From Linanthus parryae (Eukaryota; Streptophyta; Magnoliopsida; Ericales; Polemoniaceae): a DNA stretch of 64,000 bases. Made by a program: the position numbers and the translations under genes. Positions 34,806-47,743 of this stretch are shown in pieces. Numbering within the stretch: position 1 is the stretch's first letter; the number at the start of each line of letters is the position of its first letter. The DNA lies in contig JALGPY010000003.1 of assembly GCA_023055425.1 (NCBI GenBank), forward strand, positions 70,655,491-70,719,490. Reading direction: 5' to 3'. The notes below the pieces were generated by a model that had not been told where the DNA came from, searched no databases, and saw nothing but the letters and a program-made list of their open reading frames with translations.

Positions 34806-36670
34806 ATTGGTATCAGAGCTAGTATCATTGTATAGATCTAACAATCTGGTGTTCATGAGTACTGTAGGTGAAGGTGGTTTCTAATAGGGAAGAGCGCCTA
34901 ACAGACCTCCTCTATTCCGTGGGGACAACTTTGTGCAATGGAAAGCATTGATGAAAATGTTCATCATTTACCAAGATTAAGCTATGGTCTATCATTCAAA
35001 ATGGATCTCACACATTATTCATAGAGAAGGATGGGGTAAAACCCCCCAAACCTAAAAACTCTCTCTCTACTTCTAAATTAGAATAGCTTTCAAAGAATTT
35101 CAGAGCTATGAATCTCTTATATTATGGTTTGAGTGCAGATGAATCCAACAAGATCTCCACTTGCAAGACTTCTAAGGAAATATGGGACAAATTGATAGTG
35201 ACCTTTGAAGGAACTAGCCAAGTGCAGCAAACAAAGATCAACATATTCCTTAGACAATATGAGCTATTCAAGATGAATGGAGATGAATCTATCAAAGGCA
35301 TGTTTAAAAAGTTCACTGACATAGTCAACAACTTGGATTCCTTGGGAAAGTCATTCTCCAATGAAGAGAAATTAGAAAGATCTTGAGAAGTCTTCCCAAA
35401 GCCAAATGGGAACCAAAGACCACAGCAATTGGAAGCTTAAGATTGTTCCTCCCTCTCTCTAGATGATTTTCTGGGAAAACTACTCACCAATGAGATCTCT
35501 ATGAGTGAAGCTGATGGAGAATAGGTCAAGAACCTAGCACTAAAGGCTTAAGAGAATGAACAATCTCAAAGCCTTGAAAAAGAGATGATGTTGATGAAGA
35601 AGATCCTTTTGCACTTATTTCCAAAGCCTTGACAAGGATTCTCAAAATGAAAAAGAACTTTGGAAGCAAGGACTTCAGCAGAGACAAGTTCAGATCCTCC
35701 AGCAGCAAGGAATACAAGGGTAAATCTTCTTCTCATAAATCCAAAACTATAAATTGCTTTGAAAGTGGTGATGCAGGACACTTGATTAGAGACTCCACAC
35801 AAGAAAAGAAAAAACATTCAGAAGAAATATTATGACAGAAAGAAGAAAGCCATGGTAGCTTCTTGGAGTGATTCAGATTCATCCACTGACTCAGAATCTA
35901 AAGAAGAACAAGCCAATCTTTGTCTCATGGCAAAGCATGATAAGAGTTCAGAAAAGAACATTGAGGTAATGGTGAAAAGTCTTATGTCTCAATCATCAAA
36001 TATGCTTTCTGATATTTTGAAAAACAATGCTTCTGAATAAAGAAGACTATTTGAATGAAATCAAATCTTTGAAGGAGAAGGCTCATGTGAAAAAAAAAAA
36101 GAAAATTTGCAACTAGTTTGCCAAAAAAAGAATCTTGAAATTTCTCAGGAAAAAACAGACAGAGATTTCAAAGCCTTGAAATCTCAGGTCAAAGAACTTG
36201 TCACAGAAAACTCTATTCAGGGTGATAACATTGTTTCTCTAAGTCATCAGCATGATAAATCAGAGGAGCAAAAAGACACTTTAACCGAGAAGCTTCAAGA
36301 CTCTCAATAGATTATGACAAAACGTGCTGGCTCTGAACACAACCTCAACTTGATTCCTGGAGGAAGTATGCAATCTGTTCACAAGACTGGTAATGGATAT
36401 AATCCAAACTTTCCAAAGAAAAACAATACGAGATTTTTGAAATCCAGTAGCAGATCTTCTCCAAAGTGTCATTACTGCAGCAAAATTAGTCATGTTAAAA
36501 TGACTTGTCCCTGCAGAAGAAGGAACCTCAGATTATAAGGAATACCTTTACTTTTCAACTTAAGGGAGAAGTAAGACATATTTGGATTCCTCTAGGGGTT
36601 AGACCACCTAACATGGTTGATCCTGAATATGAATTCAAATTTCACACTTGGTCTAACAGATGGGCAAGAC
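34806..36670 (+). pseudogene. SIRE-like copia gag, degraded, pol missing
   Basis: The primer site leads to an ATG at 34855 with a stop nine codons later. Frame 35108-35386 is a UBN2-type gag core (TSKEIWDKLIVTFEGTSQV, FTDIVNNLDSLGK). Frame 35629-35835 carries a ruined knuckle (CFESGDAGHLIRDS, two Cys lost). Frames 35852-36310 give the Ser/Asp-rich stretch and the coiled-coil-like segment (KALKSQVKELVTEN). Frame 36314-36538 has a second knuckle, CHYCSKISHVKMTC, intact. This two-knuckle long gag is typical of SIRE/Maximus copia elements. It is cut at 36670 by a gypsy solo LTR, and only about 6 bp follow after that LTR. Confidence 0.8.
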
Positions 36671-39600
36671 TGTAATACCCCGTATAAAACAAAGGGTAAA
36701 TTGGTAATTTTTGTGGGGCATTCGATTTTATTTGAGAATTACGAATTTGGGAAATTTTCGGGTTCAAATTATTGTCGAAAAGTTTGTATATTGGTTTAGA
36801 AAACGACATCTTTATTGTATAGTTGATTTTAACATTTTTAGGAAATTTATTTAAGTGTAGCATATTGTGTACCCAACCTACTAGATAACCCAACTTAGTG
36901 GTACATCTATAACACCCTAACATTACTATTACAAAAAAAAAAAAAAAAAAAAAAAAAAAAGAAAGAGAGAAGCAGGAGATAATGAATTATATTTCTATTC
37001 CCACTTTTTGTAGAGATTTCCCACTCCCCAACGTACTGTTCTCTCTCTCTCTCTTTCTCTCCTGTTACTTTTCCTCTTCAAATACAAAACCTCCTTCCTC
37101 TTCTCTTCACAGACCACAACCACCAGCACCGTACGCCACCACCACCTTCACCACCGACAGCACCACCACCTGCACCACCATTACTTCTCCCTCTCCATCT
37201 CTCAACCTCCCCCTCTGTCTCACTCTCTCTCTCTCTGCCTCTGTTTCTCACGACGAAAATAGAGTAGCGGCTTGGTGCCGCTGCCTTCTCCGACGGCAAC
37301 CAAGCTGCCACCACGACCACAGCTCTCTCTATCCCTCCGTTTCGACCATCTCTCTCACCTCCCCTCTCTATCTCGACCTGAAAGGAGGCAGCAGGAGCAG
37401 CAAGTTGCTGCAGAAACCACCCAGATCCGCCACGACCGCCGGCGACTCCATTAACGCCGGCGAAAGCTCGGCCCGAACCACTCGACGTGACCCACCCCCT
37501 CCAATCGGTCCTAATCAACTCCTAGAATCTTGAGGATGCCGTAATCGCTGCCAATCGGAGCTAACAACGCCTCAATCGCCGGAATCGTTCATTACCGCCG
37601 GCCACCATCGACGGCGAACCCAACCGGACCCAAATCTCGACCGTTTCTCGCGACTTTTCGCTTGGGTAACTCCTAAATCACCCTATGATTCATTTGTGAT
37701 CATCGAAAACTGCTTTTGTTAGCTCTAAATCGAATCAGGTTGTTGGATTTATGCTTGTTCATGTTGGGGGTAGTTCTTGTATTTTCAGAAAAGTTAGGGG
37801 TGGCTAGTGTAGCATGTTAAAACTATTTTTGTTAGTAGGAGGTTATTACATGTCATTAATGAAAAGTCGGGGGATCTATTTAGTGTTTACATAAACTGCA
37901 AATATAATATAAAATTAAAAATGCATTTTTGTATTAGAATTAATTTCTAATATTTCTAGTTATTGTTATAATTATATAAAAGATGTTTTTGTTATTAAAA
38001 TTATATATGTATTATTTAATTTTTCTTGAAAAATAAGCGAGATAAATTATATAATTGATTTAATCATATAATTTAGTGTGTTTAAATAAATATTTCAAGT
38101 ACTTATAAATTAGTGTTTTGAGTAAATATGTTATTTACTTAAAATTGATAAAATAAAATAAGTTAGAAAGTTAAAAAGGAAAAAAAAATAACTTTTAAGA
38201 AAATTTCTCTATTTATAAATAGATAAAACTTGAATATTATTTGTAATATTAGAAATTTTTCTCCAAAATTAAGTTATAAATTATGTGAGACTAAACACTT
38301 GTTTTATTTGAATAAACATTTTTGTGAGTTTTATTTATGAATTTAATTCTTTAATAGTATATATATTTATAATAAATAATTAGCAATAGTTAAATTAGTT
38401 GGAATTAAGTTTTTGTAGTCACTTACAAATAAATATGTTGTATAGTAAATTATTATTTTCTAAAAATATTAGAGTGTGTAAATTTAATATACGATTTCTT
38501 ACTTAATAATTTTAAGAGTTAGTATTTATATAAATTGTAATTTTTATGAGAAAATACAATTTGTCTACGTCGTTGGATTATTATATAAATTTGACACGCT
38601 AGTAATTTATGGGATAATGAGGGGTAAATTCAATTGAGACTTAGAGGAAATTTTGCATAACATACATGCACACTTTGGACTTGTAATTAATTTAGGAAAT
38701 ATAAATTGTAGGTGACGAGTTCGTAGACGAGGGCTTCGTTTATCCGTAGAGGCTTTGTTGTGCTAATTGTCTTGCTACTCGAGGTGAGTAAATATGCGTT
38801 ACCTAATGTGCCCGTCCTCCATTGGTGTCTAAATATTTTTTATGATTTTATGTCTTTCTGATTTTATGTCTCAAAATCTGATTTGTGATATACGTGGTCG
38901 ATTTGAGATTTCAAATACTTGTCTAAATGATTATCTGGAAACTATCACGTGAATAAATAACACGTAATAACGTAAGGTGGAAACAGTTGTGCGGCGGAAC
39001 CTTATATACATTGTGGTTATGATTATTGGGATGGCACAGCCACCCAACCTATTATGATATTTTGCTCGGTTGTGATTTGCCCCGAGCTGCTCCCTCTACT
39101 CACCTCTCTGGCCGCAAGAGTCTTAGGGGGGTGCCGGCACTTAAGGTCTTGGATTCATGCGAGATGGTTGGTTCTATATTATTGGATTGGTTCGTTCCCC
39201 GATACAACTAAAATAATAAGTGTGGATTATTTTTCATATGAGAAATAAAAGCAACTGATGTTTTGAAATTGTGGAATGAATTGAGGAAGATAAGTAAAGA
39301 GTTGGATTATTCATATCTACGCTTTCGCAAATAACAAGTTGGTTCACTTCCATATGTTTCCTCTTTATTTAAAGTGAAAATATGCCTCTTTCCTGTTTAC
39401 ACGTTTGGGTGTTTATTCGCTCAGCCTTTTGTGCTGACTTTGGAAAAACTGCGGTCTTGTTTCTTTCCCCCGCAGGTGTAGAGGAAGGAGGCTCGGCTTA
39501 AGGGGAACGCGGACTCACCTAGTTATGTTAGTGTTAAATGGATGATTCACCTAGACAATGATCATTATGTTTAATAGTATGTCATGTATCGTGTTGAGAC

Positions 39601-39728
39601 AATCATGTTTATGTAATATATTAAGTATGGATGTTTTGTTCACGATTTCCACCGATTCATTCATTTGAATAGCACCCTCCCGAGCTCTCCGGTCCGGAAC
39701 GGAAGGCTCGGAAATAGGGGGTGTCACA
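36671..39728 (+). mobile_element. Solo LTR (3.06 kb) of a Ty3/gypsy chromovirus-like element
   Basis: Starts TGTAATACCCCGT and ends GGGGGTGTCACA, the usual end words of Tekay/Del-type LTRs. Flanked by the perfect target duplication AAGAC (36666-36670 and 39729-39733). It includes a 27-A run (about 36934-36960), a Ser/Pro-rich CT- and CACCACC-rich transcribed leader (37000-37700), an AT-rich middle, and a terminal GC stem (CCGAGC...GCTCGG). The frames 36982-37533 and 37078-37518 are low-complexity leader sequence, not genes. Confidence 0.88.
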
Positions 39729-39739
39729 AAGACAGTTAA

Positions 39740-41047
39740 TGTAACAACTTGTATTCTAATCAAGAGGTATTTTAGTAATTTGGCTCGACGTTTAGACTAT
39801 CAGAAATGTGACAACTTATTAGTTCAATATTGTAATATGTGTGATAGCATAGTGATAAATTATTCGTTTGCAAATATCTTATAAATTAGTTTATTCTTAT
39901 AATGTTACTTTTAAACAATACTATGTTACTTTAAATAATAAGTTTATTATAAATTTCGGATTTATAATTTTAGTAACTTTTTACTAAATAAAAGTTAATG
40001 AGTTTCCTCAAAATCAACTTTCAAATTTATTATATAAAATAAGTCCAAAAAAAATTTAATAGTCACATTCATTTTAATATTCAAAACAAAATTTCTCAAT
40101 CAAATATCTTTTTATCAGTCAAACTCCGTTTTAACGGTCAAAATACGTTTACCAATCATATTACTTATAACGAGTCAAAACTTTATTTTATCAGTAAATA
40201 TTAATATTTTTAAAAGAAAATCGATTAAGTTAATTATCGCGTGTTATTATTTTGCAACGTATTATTATTAGTCGCATGGTATAATTTTATCATTATGTAT
40301 TATTATTATTTTCTCATCCTATATTATTTTTGCGTCGTTTATAGTAGTTGTCGCGTGCGGAACCATCCCCTTGACTGTGCTTCAGCCACACCATATAAGC
40401 CCACTTGTGACATCACTTTCTCTGCCTATCTTCTTCATTTCTCTTCTTATTTTGTTTCTTCTCCTTCACTTCTGCAACACCTCCATAGCCGAACAACACA
40501 ACCTCCACAGTCACCTCCATCACCTACACCACCACCTTCTCTCTTCTTTATCACCCCAACCTCTAACCTCCATAATCTCCACCACTTTCACCACCCAAAA
40601 CACCACCGTACACCCACAACCACCGACTACCAACATCACCGCCAAGCACCACCACCTGCGACCCCTCTCCCTCTAAACTCTCTGCCCTCTCTCTCCCTTT
40701 CTCTGAGCTCGCCCGAGCATCTTGAACCAGTAGCAATAGTAGCAGAATTGGCAGCAGCAGCAGAGACAACAACCACCGCTAGTCGGCCATTAAAACCGGC
40801 GGGTTTTTGGGTTGAGCTTCATCAAGCATACCCAGCCTTTTATCTCTATTCCTCTGTTTTCCCGAGCCCCGAGGAGCACGAGGAGCTCCTGAGCCAAGCC
40901 CGAAGGCAGCCGGAGAAGCCCATCGATCGCCTCCGTCGAAACTGCCGCCGCCATCTTGAACCGCCTCGTTTCTCCATCTTTTTTCTTCGTTCTTTGAGTG
41001 GGTAAGCTTTAACTCACCTCTTGATTTATTTTTGATCATCAAAATTG
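39740..41047 (+). repeat. 5' portion of a second gypsy LTR
   Basis: Begins TGTAACAACTTG and follows the same layout as the 3.06-kb LTR: AT-rich start, then a CT/CACCACC-rich leader (40380-40780), then a splice-like GGGTAAGCTTTAACTC block equivalent to 37661-37685. Similarity stops near 41047, where minus-strand gypsy sequence begins. The 254-residue frame 40241-41005 is leader composition, not a protein gene. Confidence 0.55.
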
Positions 41048-41306
41048 ATACCAGTAGGTATCGTGGAAAGCAACGAGAGAAAAGAGAGAGCAGAGGAGAG
41101 GGGACGGGAGAGAGAGGGAAAATAATTTTCTTCATGACTTTTTTTAAAAAATTACGCCCCTTCTTATACCACTAACCCTGACGGTTTGACCTACTCCTAG
41201 TCCGAGTAAAGAACCGTATAGAAACCCCGGACGAATTGAAAAAACAAAACAATAGTTCTCCTAACACAATTCAAAACAAAGCATGTAGCTAACTAACAAA
41301 ATAACG

Positions 41307-41413
41307 CTAACGCTTAACATAATCTTTAAGATAACGTGGAGGACCCACACTACGCTTGGGTCGTGTAGAAACAGGAACGTCTGGAGTCGTAGACCCATCT
41401 TCACTATCGCTAT
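41307..41413 (-). pseudogene. Gypsy element G: C-terminal tail of pol, left of the insertion
   Basis: The minus strand reads DSDSEDGSTTPDVPV, then KRSVGPPRYLKDYVKR and a stop (41307-41309). It joins in frame to the chromodomain-bearing fragment at 47744 once element E and one copy of GCTAT are removed (codons for VEDS then DSED). Sequence 41048-41306 is its 3' untranslated or LTR-proximal part. Confidence 0.85.
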
Positions 41414-41545
41414 TGTGAGACCCCGTGTTTAAAATATCTAATTATACTTTTTTTTTTAAAAAAAAAAAGAAACATTATGGTATGAGGCTTATTTGTGATT
41501 TTTGTTTTCTGTTGCTAGTGAATTGCCACTGATGTATAATCTAAT

Positions 41546-42569
41546 TTGGCTAAATTGCACCGGAAGTACCCAAAGTTTGCCAAAACGAGCAAGTAGGTAC
41601 CCAAATTTCAAAATCGAGCACCACAGGTCTCAAACTTTGGATTTTCGAGCAAGTAGGTACCCTTCCGTTAACTTTCCGTTAACATTGGACGGAAAATTAT
41701 AAAAAGACTTTTGTACCCCTTATTTCCACCTCCAACTTTTTTTAAAAAAAATACAAAAAAATCTAAAAAAGTTAAAAAAATATAATTTTAATTTAATAAT
41801 TTGATAATTCAATATTTTTTATCAATTTACATATTTTTATCATTTCAAGGTATGAAATATGTTTTTTTAACACATATCTGTCAATCTTAAAATCTTTAAT
41901 TTTTTTAATAGTGTTTAAAAGTAATCTCAAATTCACAATTTCACATGTATTTTTTAAGAAAAAATAACATAAAGTATCTTTGTACATTTTATACAATAGT
42001 CACTTTTACATATGCATGAAATACAAATCGTTACAATAAAAAATTACTCAAGAATGTCTGGTATCAACTCTTGTGTAATTTGCAAAAAAAAAAAAAAAAA
42101 AAAGTTGTTAAAATGCACAAAGATACTTGTATGCTATTTTTTTTTAAATATACATGTGAAATTATGAAGTTTTGAGATTTTTTTTAAAAGCTGTTAAAAA
42201 AAGTTAAAGACTTCAAGATTGACGCATATATGTTAATGAAAACATTTTTCATATCTTGAAATGATGTAAAAATATGTAATTTTGATGAAATATATTGCAA
42301 TATTTTACATATATCAAATTATTGAATATTTTTTTTGATTTTTTTTAGATTTTTAGTAAAACTTGTATTTTAGAAAAAAATATGAGGTGAAAATAAGGGG
42401 TACAAAAGTCTTTTTATAATTTTCCGTCCAATGTTAACGGAAAGTTAACGGAATGGTACCTACTTGCTCGAAAATCCAAAGTTTGAGACCTGTGGTACTC
42501 GATTTTAAAATTTGGGTACCTACTTGCTCGTTTTGACAAACTTAAGGTACCTCCGGTGCAATTTAGCCA
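41546..42569. mobile_element. Foldback (long-TIR) DNA element, 1.02 kb
   Basis: Nearly the whole unit is an inverted repeat. It begins TGGCTAAATTGCACCGG (41547) and ends CCGGTGCAATTTAGCCA (42569). The terminal 165 bp or so of each arm pair closely, including CTACTTGCTCG and TCCGTTAACTTTCCGTTAAC. The AT-rich inner arms also pair, leaving a small loop near 42000-42090. TCTAAT occurs on both sides (41540-41545 and 42570-42575), a possible target duplication. It has no coding capacity and is inserted in the 5' LTR of complex E. Superfamily is undetermined (MULE- or hAT-like MITE are candidates). Confidence 0.8.
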
Positions 42570-43455
42570 TCTAATGAATAAGTTGTCATAGATGTAAATA
42601 ATAAGTTGTCATTCTTTCTTCACTTAATATTCATAAGAGTGAATCTTGTATGGGCATGCTGTCTATGCTAATCCCTTATAATCAATTTTGGGTGGGTATT
42701 TCAAATGATAACAAAATAGTAATTGGAAATTTGGTTCTTGAAAGGAAGAATAGAAGTACTATTAGCCTTATTTCATTTCTATTGTTTACTTTAAAATTTG
42801 TGTGTGAGAGATTAGAAGAAGAAAAAAAAAAGAAGACAAAGAACAGGTCTATAAGACCTACTTGGCAGCAAAGGGAAACAGAGAAGAAATTATTAAATAT
42901 ATGTACACACACATATATATATAGAGAAAGGAAAAGAGATCTTTTGGTATTATTTGTATCAATTAATGTCTCTGTTCTTCTTCTCCATGAAGATAAAGAA
43001 AATACTTTGATAGGCTATTCCACACCCCAGCCCAATATTGTGTCAAGAGTATAATCAGCAAGAAGAAGTTTGGATGTCCTTTTTTTTTTTTTTTTTTTGT
43101 AAAATCCTAGAGTAGTCAGGCTGGGTTGATAATTTGAATTCTTCTGGAAGGTTGAACTTTCTGAACACAGGTAGTGAAAATGTTATATTCCACTGTAATT
43201 ATGGTGTACCCATGCACATAGCTACAAAATTATGTTTATAGCATGTTGCCATATGTGTTTTATGCCTGTGGGTGTAGGTGTTGTAATATGATTGGTTATT
43301 AGACTGTGCTACCTCTTCAACCGAGGTGTTTTACGCTTAAATGACGGGATGAAAGTGGACCGGTGTGACACTTCGGCTTGAAGCCAAGAATCGTATTGTT
43401 ATTAGGAAAAATAAAATTGCTTTGGCATGGGTTGATTTTTAATTGTATCACGCGA

Positions 43456-43605
43456 GACGAGGTGGTTTCCGTCTAATACTGGTGATTTTAATCTGTATCA
43501 GACGAGATGATTTCCGTCTAATACTGGTGATTTTAATCTGTATCAGACGAGGTGATTTCCATCTAATACTGGTGATTGTAAGTTTTATCAGACGAGGCGA
43601 TTTCC
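43456..43605. repeat. 45-bp minisatellite, about 3.3 copies
   Basis: Unit GACGAGRTGATTTCCGTCTA... repeats exactly every 45 bp at 43456, 43501, 43546 and 43591, with increasing divergence to the right. Because 45 is a multiple of three it keeps a chance frame open on both strands. There are no spacers or conserved repeats of CRISPR type. Confidence 0.95.
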
Positions 43606-44041
43606 CTATGGCAATGCAATATGTCTGTGAGTGCATACTAGTTGACAATATCCGTGATTCTAATCAATATTTTTTTAATAATTAAATGTGTGACTGGTTC
43701 GTCACAAATGGAAGACTGTTTAGAAAACACTTTTTTCTTGAAATTGACTTCAATTTCAAGGACGATAATCGAACTTAAGATGTGAGGCTTGATCATATAA
43801 TAACATGTGCGAAGGTTTGAGAAACCATATGGTAGTAATTTAGAAGATCAATAACTTTGATTCTTTTTTCAGCTTGGATGACTATTTTGGTGATTGTTTG
43901 ATAGTTAGTAGTAATGTTTTGGCTATTGAACTAGTAGCTTTTAGTTAAATGATAGTCCATACTCCCTTTTTCAGAAGAAAATGTATGGCTTCAAATTATA
44001 AAATTAAATTTCGGGACGAAATTTATTTAAGTAGGGTAGAT

Positions 44042-45808
44042 TGTAATATCCCTGATTCGTTAGGAAACAAAGAATGAGTTTCTTTATGGTGTAGTTTGTT
44101 GTTTTAATTGCTTTTATAGATGGTAGTATTTTCTATCTAGATTTTTGTGTTATTTATTCAATGACAATGTAAAATCTATTAGACAAACCTTTTAGAGTTG
44201 TGTTCGAAGAACTTTATTGAATGTGAAGCTTTCATAATAAAATTTCAAAATGCTTTTAAAAGAGGATAATCATTTTGGAGATGAAATATTATTATATTAA
44301 AATATAGATAGCCTCACGTGTGGGTGTGCAGTTGTGTATGTTTGTTTACACAATCTACTTGGAATGGTACTCTAGTAATTCCATTATCAAGTGGGGGGTA
44401 ATTTGCTTGTTTGTTTTAGTTGACACTATGCAGCTTAGCAAATTACTTCTTCAAATGAAGAGATGCAGTGACTAATCCCATGTCTACTGCTTGTTAGCAT
44501 GCCACCTAGCATATCATTGGCTGAGTCACAAGTTGTAGTGGGGGATATAGGAAGATAGAAATAAAAAGAAAGGAAAGGGGAGGGGACTCCAGAGGGAGAT
44601 CGGGAGCAAGTAAAATGGAAGAAAACTGGCGAATAGAGTGAAATCACATGGATTATTTGCCCATCAAAGGTAGATAATTGACCCTTGGTTGACCTTCTCA
44701 ATTTCTTGTTTATTTCCGCCCTATTCTACTGTTTCAAAGTCGACACGAGAAGACTCAAAAGATGTATTATGGGTCTTAAATATACAAACACATTGACTTA
44801 TTTATGTCGTTGTCATATGGTTGCACGACTTATTCCGAGTGAACTTAGTAAGAACAAGAGAGGCTAGGTGGGAGATTTATTCACTCTATCATGATTAAGA
44901 AAGAATAGAAAGAGAGTTATATTATGGTAAGATTAGGAATATTCAGTTTGCTATGTTAGACTCGTGTTGGCTGATTTTCTTGGAGTAGTCTGATAATTGG
45001 TTGGTCTTGTTTTCCATACACAAAGACTTGCTTGACTTATGTAATAAGTTTCTAGTTTCCATTCTTGTGATGATTATACTGTTTTTGTTAAAATCATGTG
45101 ATATCACTATTGGTTTAGGGTTGGAATAGAAGAATATGTGTACAAGAATATGGAGGTTGGGGCTAATTTCTTTAAATAGAAAGACATTTTTATAGCTATA
45201 GAGAAGCAAGAGTTTTGGCCTATTCTCGATAAGTTCTTTTGATTGGACACTTCTATTTGGCCATAATGAACTTATTAGTGGTGTTTATGACAAGCTTAAT
45301 GTTGAATGTTTGGCTTCATTGCAAGAACTTTTGCATGATCAACGTGGTCACAGTAGCATTTTATTTGTGTATGGTTGTTATGGCGTTGCACGAGAATAGT
45401 CAAGTGACAATTTTAACGACAAACAATATTGTATCGACTAAAAGAATCTATTGCTCGGCATCTCGTAGTTGTCCATTGAGTTGTTCGCTTTACATGTATT
45501 ATGCTATGCGCCAAAAGACGGATTCACTTTCAGTTCCTTAATGAATAGAGACAACTCGGGTTGATTGTGTACACTATACAAGACTCCTCTTTTAAAAGGA
45601 AGAAAAAGGATAATCCGTGATCAACTAGAGGTATGAATAGCTCGTGGAATTTGTCATATGAGTGTGTTTACACTAAGGTAGTTGCCTATTTGACTCGTGT
45701 GTCATCCTAGTTGAGGTTGATGTCTGAAAGTGTCAGGCTGGTTGATATTATCCTCGCGTTTATCGAATAATGAATTATTATTATTAAAAGTGTGAACGGT
45801 TTGTTACA
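44042..45808 (+). repeat. Second gypsy LTR inside complex E
   Basis: Begins TGTAATATCCCTG right after a polypurine-like AAGTAGGGTAGA, and ends GTTTGTTACA right before the primer site at 45810. Its last about 90 bp resemble the end of the 46451-47738 LTR (GTCTGAAAGTGTCAG block) at moderate identity, but the starts differ. Frames 44435-45541 inside it have no family resemblance. Confidence 0.55.
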
Positions 45809-46450
45809 GTGGTATCAGAGCCTAACCCAACCGGAGGTACGGATAGTGTATCTGGGACTGGGCGGGTGTTTTGGCGGGTGTGTGACGGGTGTTGTACAAG
45901 TGGTACTCACTTGTGAGTCACCACACTTGTGAGCCACCGCACTGTCGACCTAGGGGTACACAGTCTAGTACTGCTTGAGTGGTGGAGGTGATGAGACTTA
46001 GTGGTACGTGACATTTTAAAGGTGAATTCAGTTAAAATAGAGACAAAATTTCAGTTTTTGTACTGAAAAATGATACTTTTTGTTAAAATAAAAAAAAATG
46101 GGTTCACTGGGCTGGTGTGGTGTTAGACGAGTTGTGGTATTGATAATTGAACTGTTTTTTCCATGTGAATAGAATTTTCTTTGTTTGTTCTGGAAAAAAA
46201 AAATGAATTGTTATTGATAAATTCCTTTTCTGATTTGAGTATAGATGTTTTTGAGTCATTGTTCTCATGATGTGCATGCAAGTGTATATCTTCTCAGATA
46301 TAGGTAGTTGTTATGAGGCATTATAGTATATGTATAATTGTGATATTTATTGTTTCTGAAGAGTTTGGAAAATTATTTATGTCGTGGCTGAGTTTTGTCG
46401 AAAGACAAAATCCAAATTTTGGGACGAAATTTTTTATAAGTGGGGAAGAT

Positions 46451-47738
46451 TGTGAGACCCCGTGTTTAAAATATCTAATTATACTTTTTTTTTTTTAAAA
46501 AAAAGAAACATTATGGTATGAGGCTTATTTGTGATTTTTGTTTTCTGTTGCTAGTGAATTGCCACTGATGTATAATCTAATTTTTTTGTGTTTTAGTTTA
46601 TATATCTGTAACTAGTTGAGATATGGTTCGTACCTATGTATATACATTGGTAGACTTTGTAATTTAGAAGAAATCTTGGGGCTTTTATTAAAAAGTGAAC
46701 AAAGTAACCATGTTTATCACTTGTTCACCATTACAAGCCACGTACATCAAAGTACCCAAATTTTGAGGTTGATGACTACTCTTTTGTTTTGTTAGTCCTG
46801 TGCTATATAACTGTTTTTAATCAAATTAACTTCCATTCTTTGATGGGTAAGTACGTGTCTTTGGCAAACAATCTGTTTATACGAGTGTTTGAGCAAAAGT
46901 TGAGAAAATGGAGATGTGAGTGAGTGGGTCTTCTTTAAAGTGTTCCAATTTCTTTTAACTTCATGGGAGCCTAAACATGTACAAGAAAGCAAGTATGTTA
47001 GCATACAAGAGTTCATTTTTGTGGTCTAAAGACTCCGCGAGAGTTGGTTACAGTGGGTATTATGATGTCTAGTTTGCTCATGCATGGAAGTGCCTTTTTA
47101 GCTAGCTTGGAAATCACATAATGGTTAGCTTCGGGTTGTTCGACTTCCATACAGGTAGGGGAAATCTAATTTCTAAGTTTCCTCAGTTACAGTCTATATC
47201 TGTATGATTGCTGGTATGATTTTTTACAACTTTTTAGCTATCTGCTGATTAACTGGTGATTGATAAATCACATTGTTTGTCTATTTGGTGCCGCATGCTG
47301 ATTTGTAATAACTGGCTGTGTGTTAAGTAGATTTTAGATTTCTACGCCAGTGGTTAGGCGGTACCTGCTGGGCTATTTTGGCTCACCCCTTTATTTTACA
47401 GGTTGACCTGGAGAGCGACTGGATCGCGGAGTAGTTGCTAAAATTTGTATTTTTAGTTAACAATGTTGTTTTTAGCTGTTTTTAGCTGTTTGTTGTAAAT
47501 TATTATTTTGGGTCAGATATTTATAAAATGTCATTTTTGACCAGCTGGTGTAACTTTTCAGTAATTTCAGTCACGTACCAGTATTTCAGAAAATTGATTA
47601 AAAATGTTGTTTTGGAGGACTGTGTGTCCTGGTGGTTGAGTTTTGGACGTCTGAAAGTGTCAGACGGGTTGACTGTAAGATGTGATTTTTATCGTAAATC
47701 CATAATTTTTATTTTTAAATGTGTGACGGGTCGTCACA
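46451..47738 (+). repeat. 3' LTR of complex E
   Basis: 1288 bp from TGTGAGACCCCG to GTCGTCACA, preceded by the polypurine tract TAAGTGGGGAAGAT and followed by the GCTAT target duplication. Confidence 0.8.
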
Positions 47739-47743
47739 GCTAT

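Larger units (their letters stand above)
41414..47738 (+). mobile_element. Non-autonomous Ty3/gypsy complex E
   Basis: Starts TGTGAGACCCCGTG and ends GGGTCGTCACA, with target duplication GCTAT (41409-41413 and 47739-47743). The first about 130 bp of the 5' LTR (41414-41545) and of the 3' LTR (46451 onward) are almost identical. Inside lie a foldback element, a second LTR-like unit (44042-45808), a primer site TGGTATCAGAGCC (45810-45822) and two short internal stubs that end in the gypsy pol-end word GGGACGAAATTT plus a polypurine tract (43707-44041 and 45823-46450). No protein domain is present. The layout is LTR, stub, LTR, stub, LTR, as expected from recombination between related copies. 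Confidence 0.65.

Noticed and set aside
36982..37533. 183-residue Ser/Pro-rich open frame
   Set aside because: It lies in the CT/CACCACC-rich leader of a gypsy LTR that has perfect target duplications, and the related LTR at 40380-40780 has the same composition in a different frame. It is composition, not a gene.
40241..41005. 254-residue open frame rich in Pro, His and Ser
   Set aside because: Same LTR leader composition as above. There is no domain, and the start is AT-rich LTR sequence.
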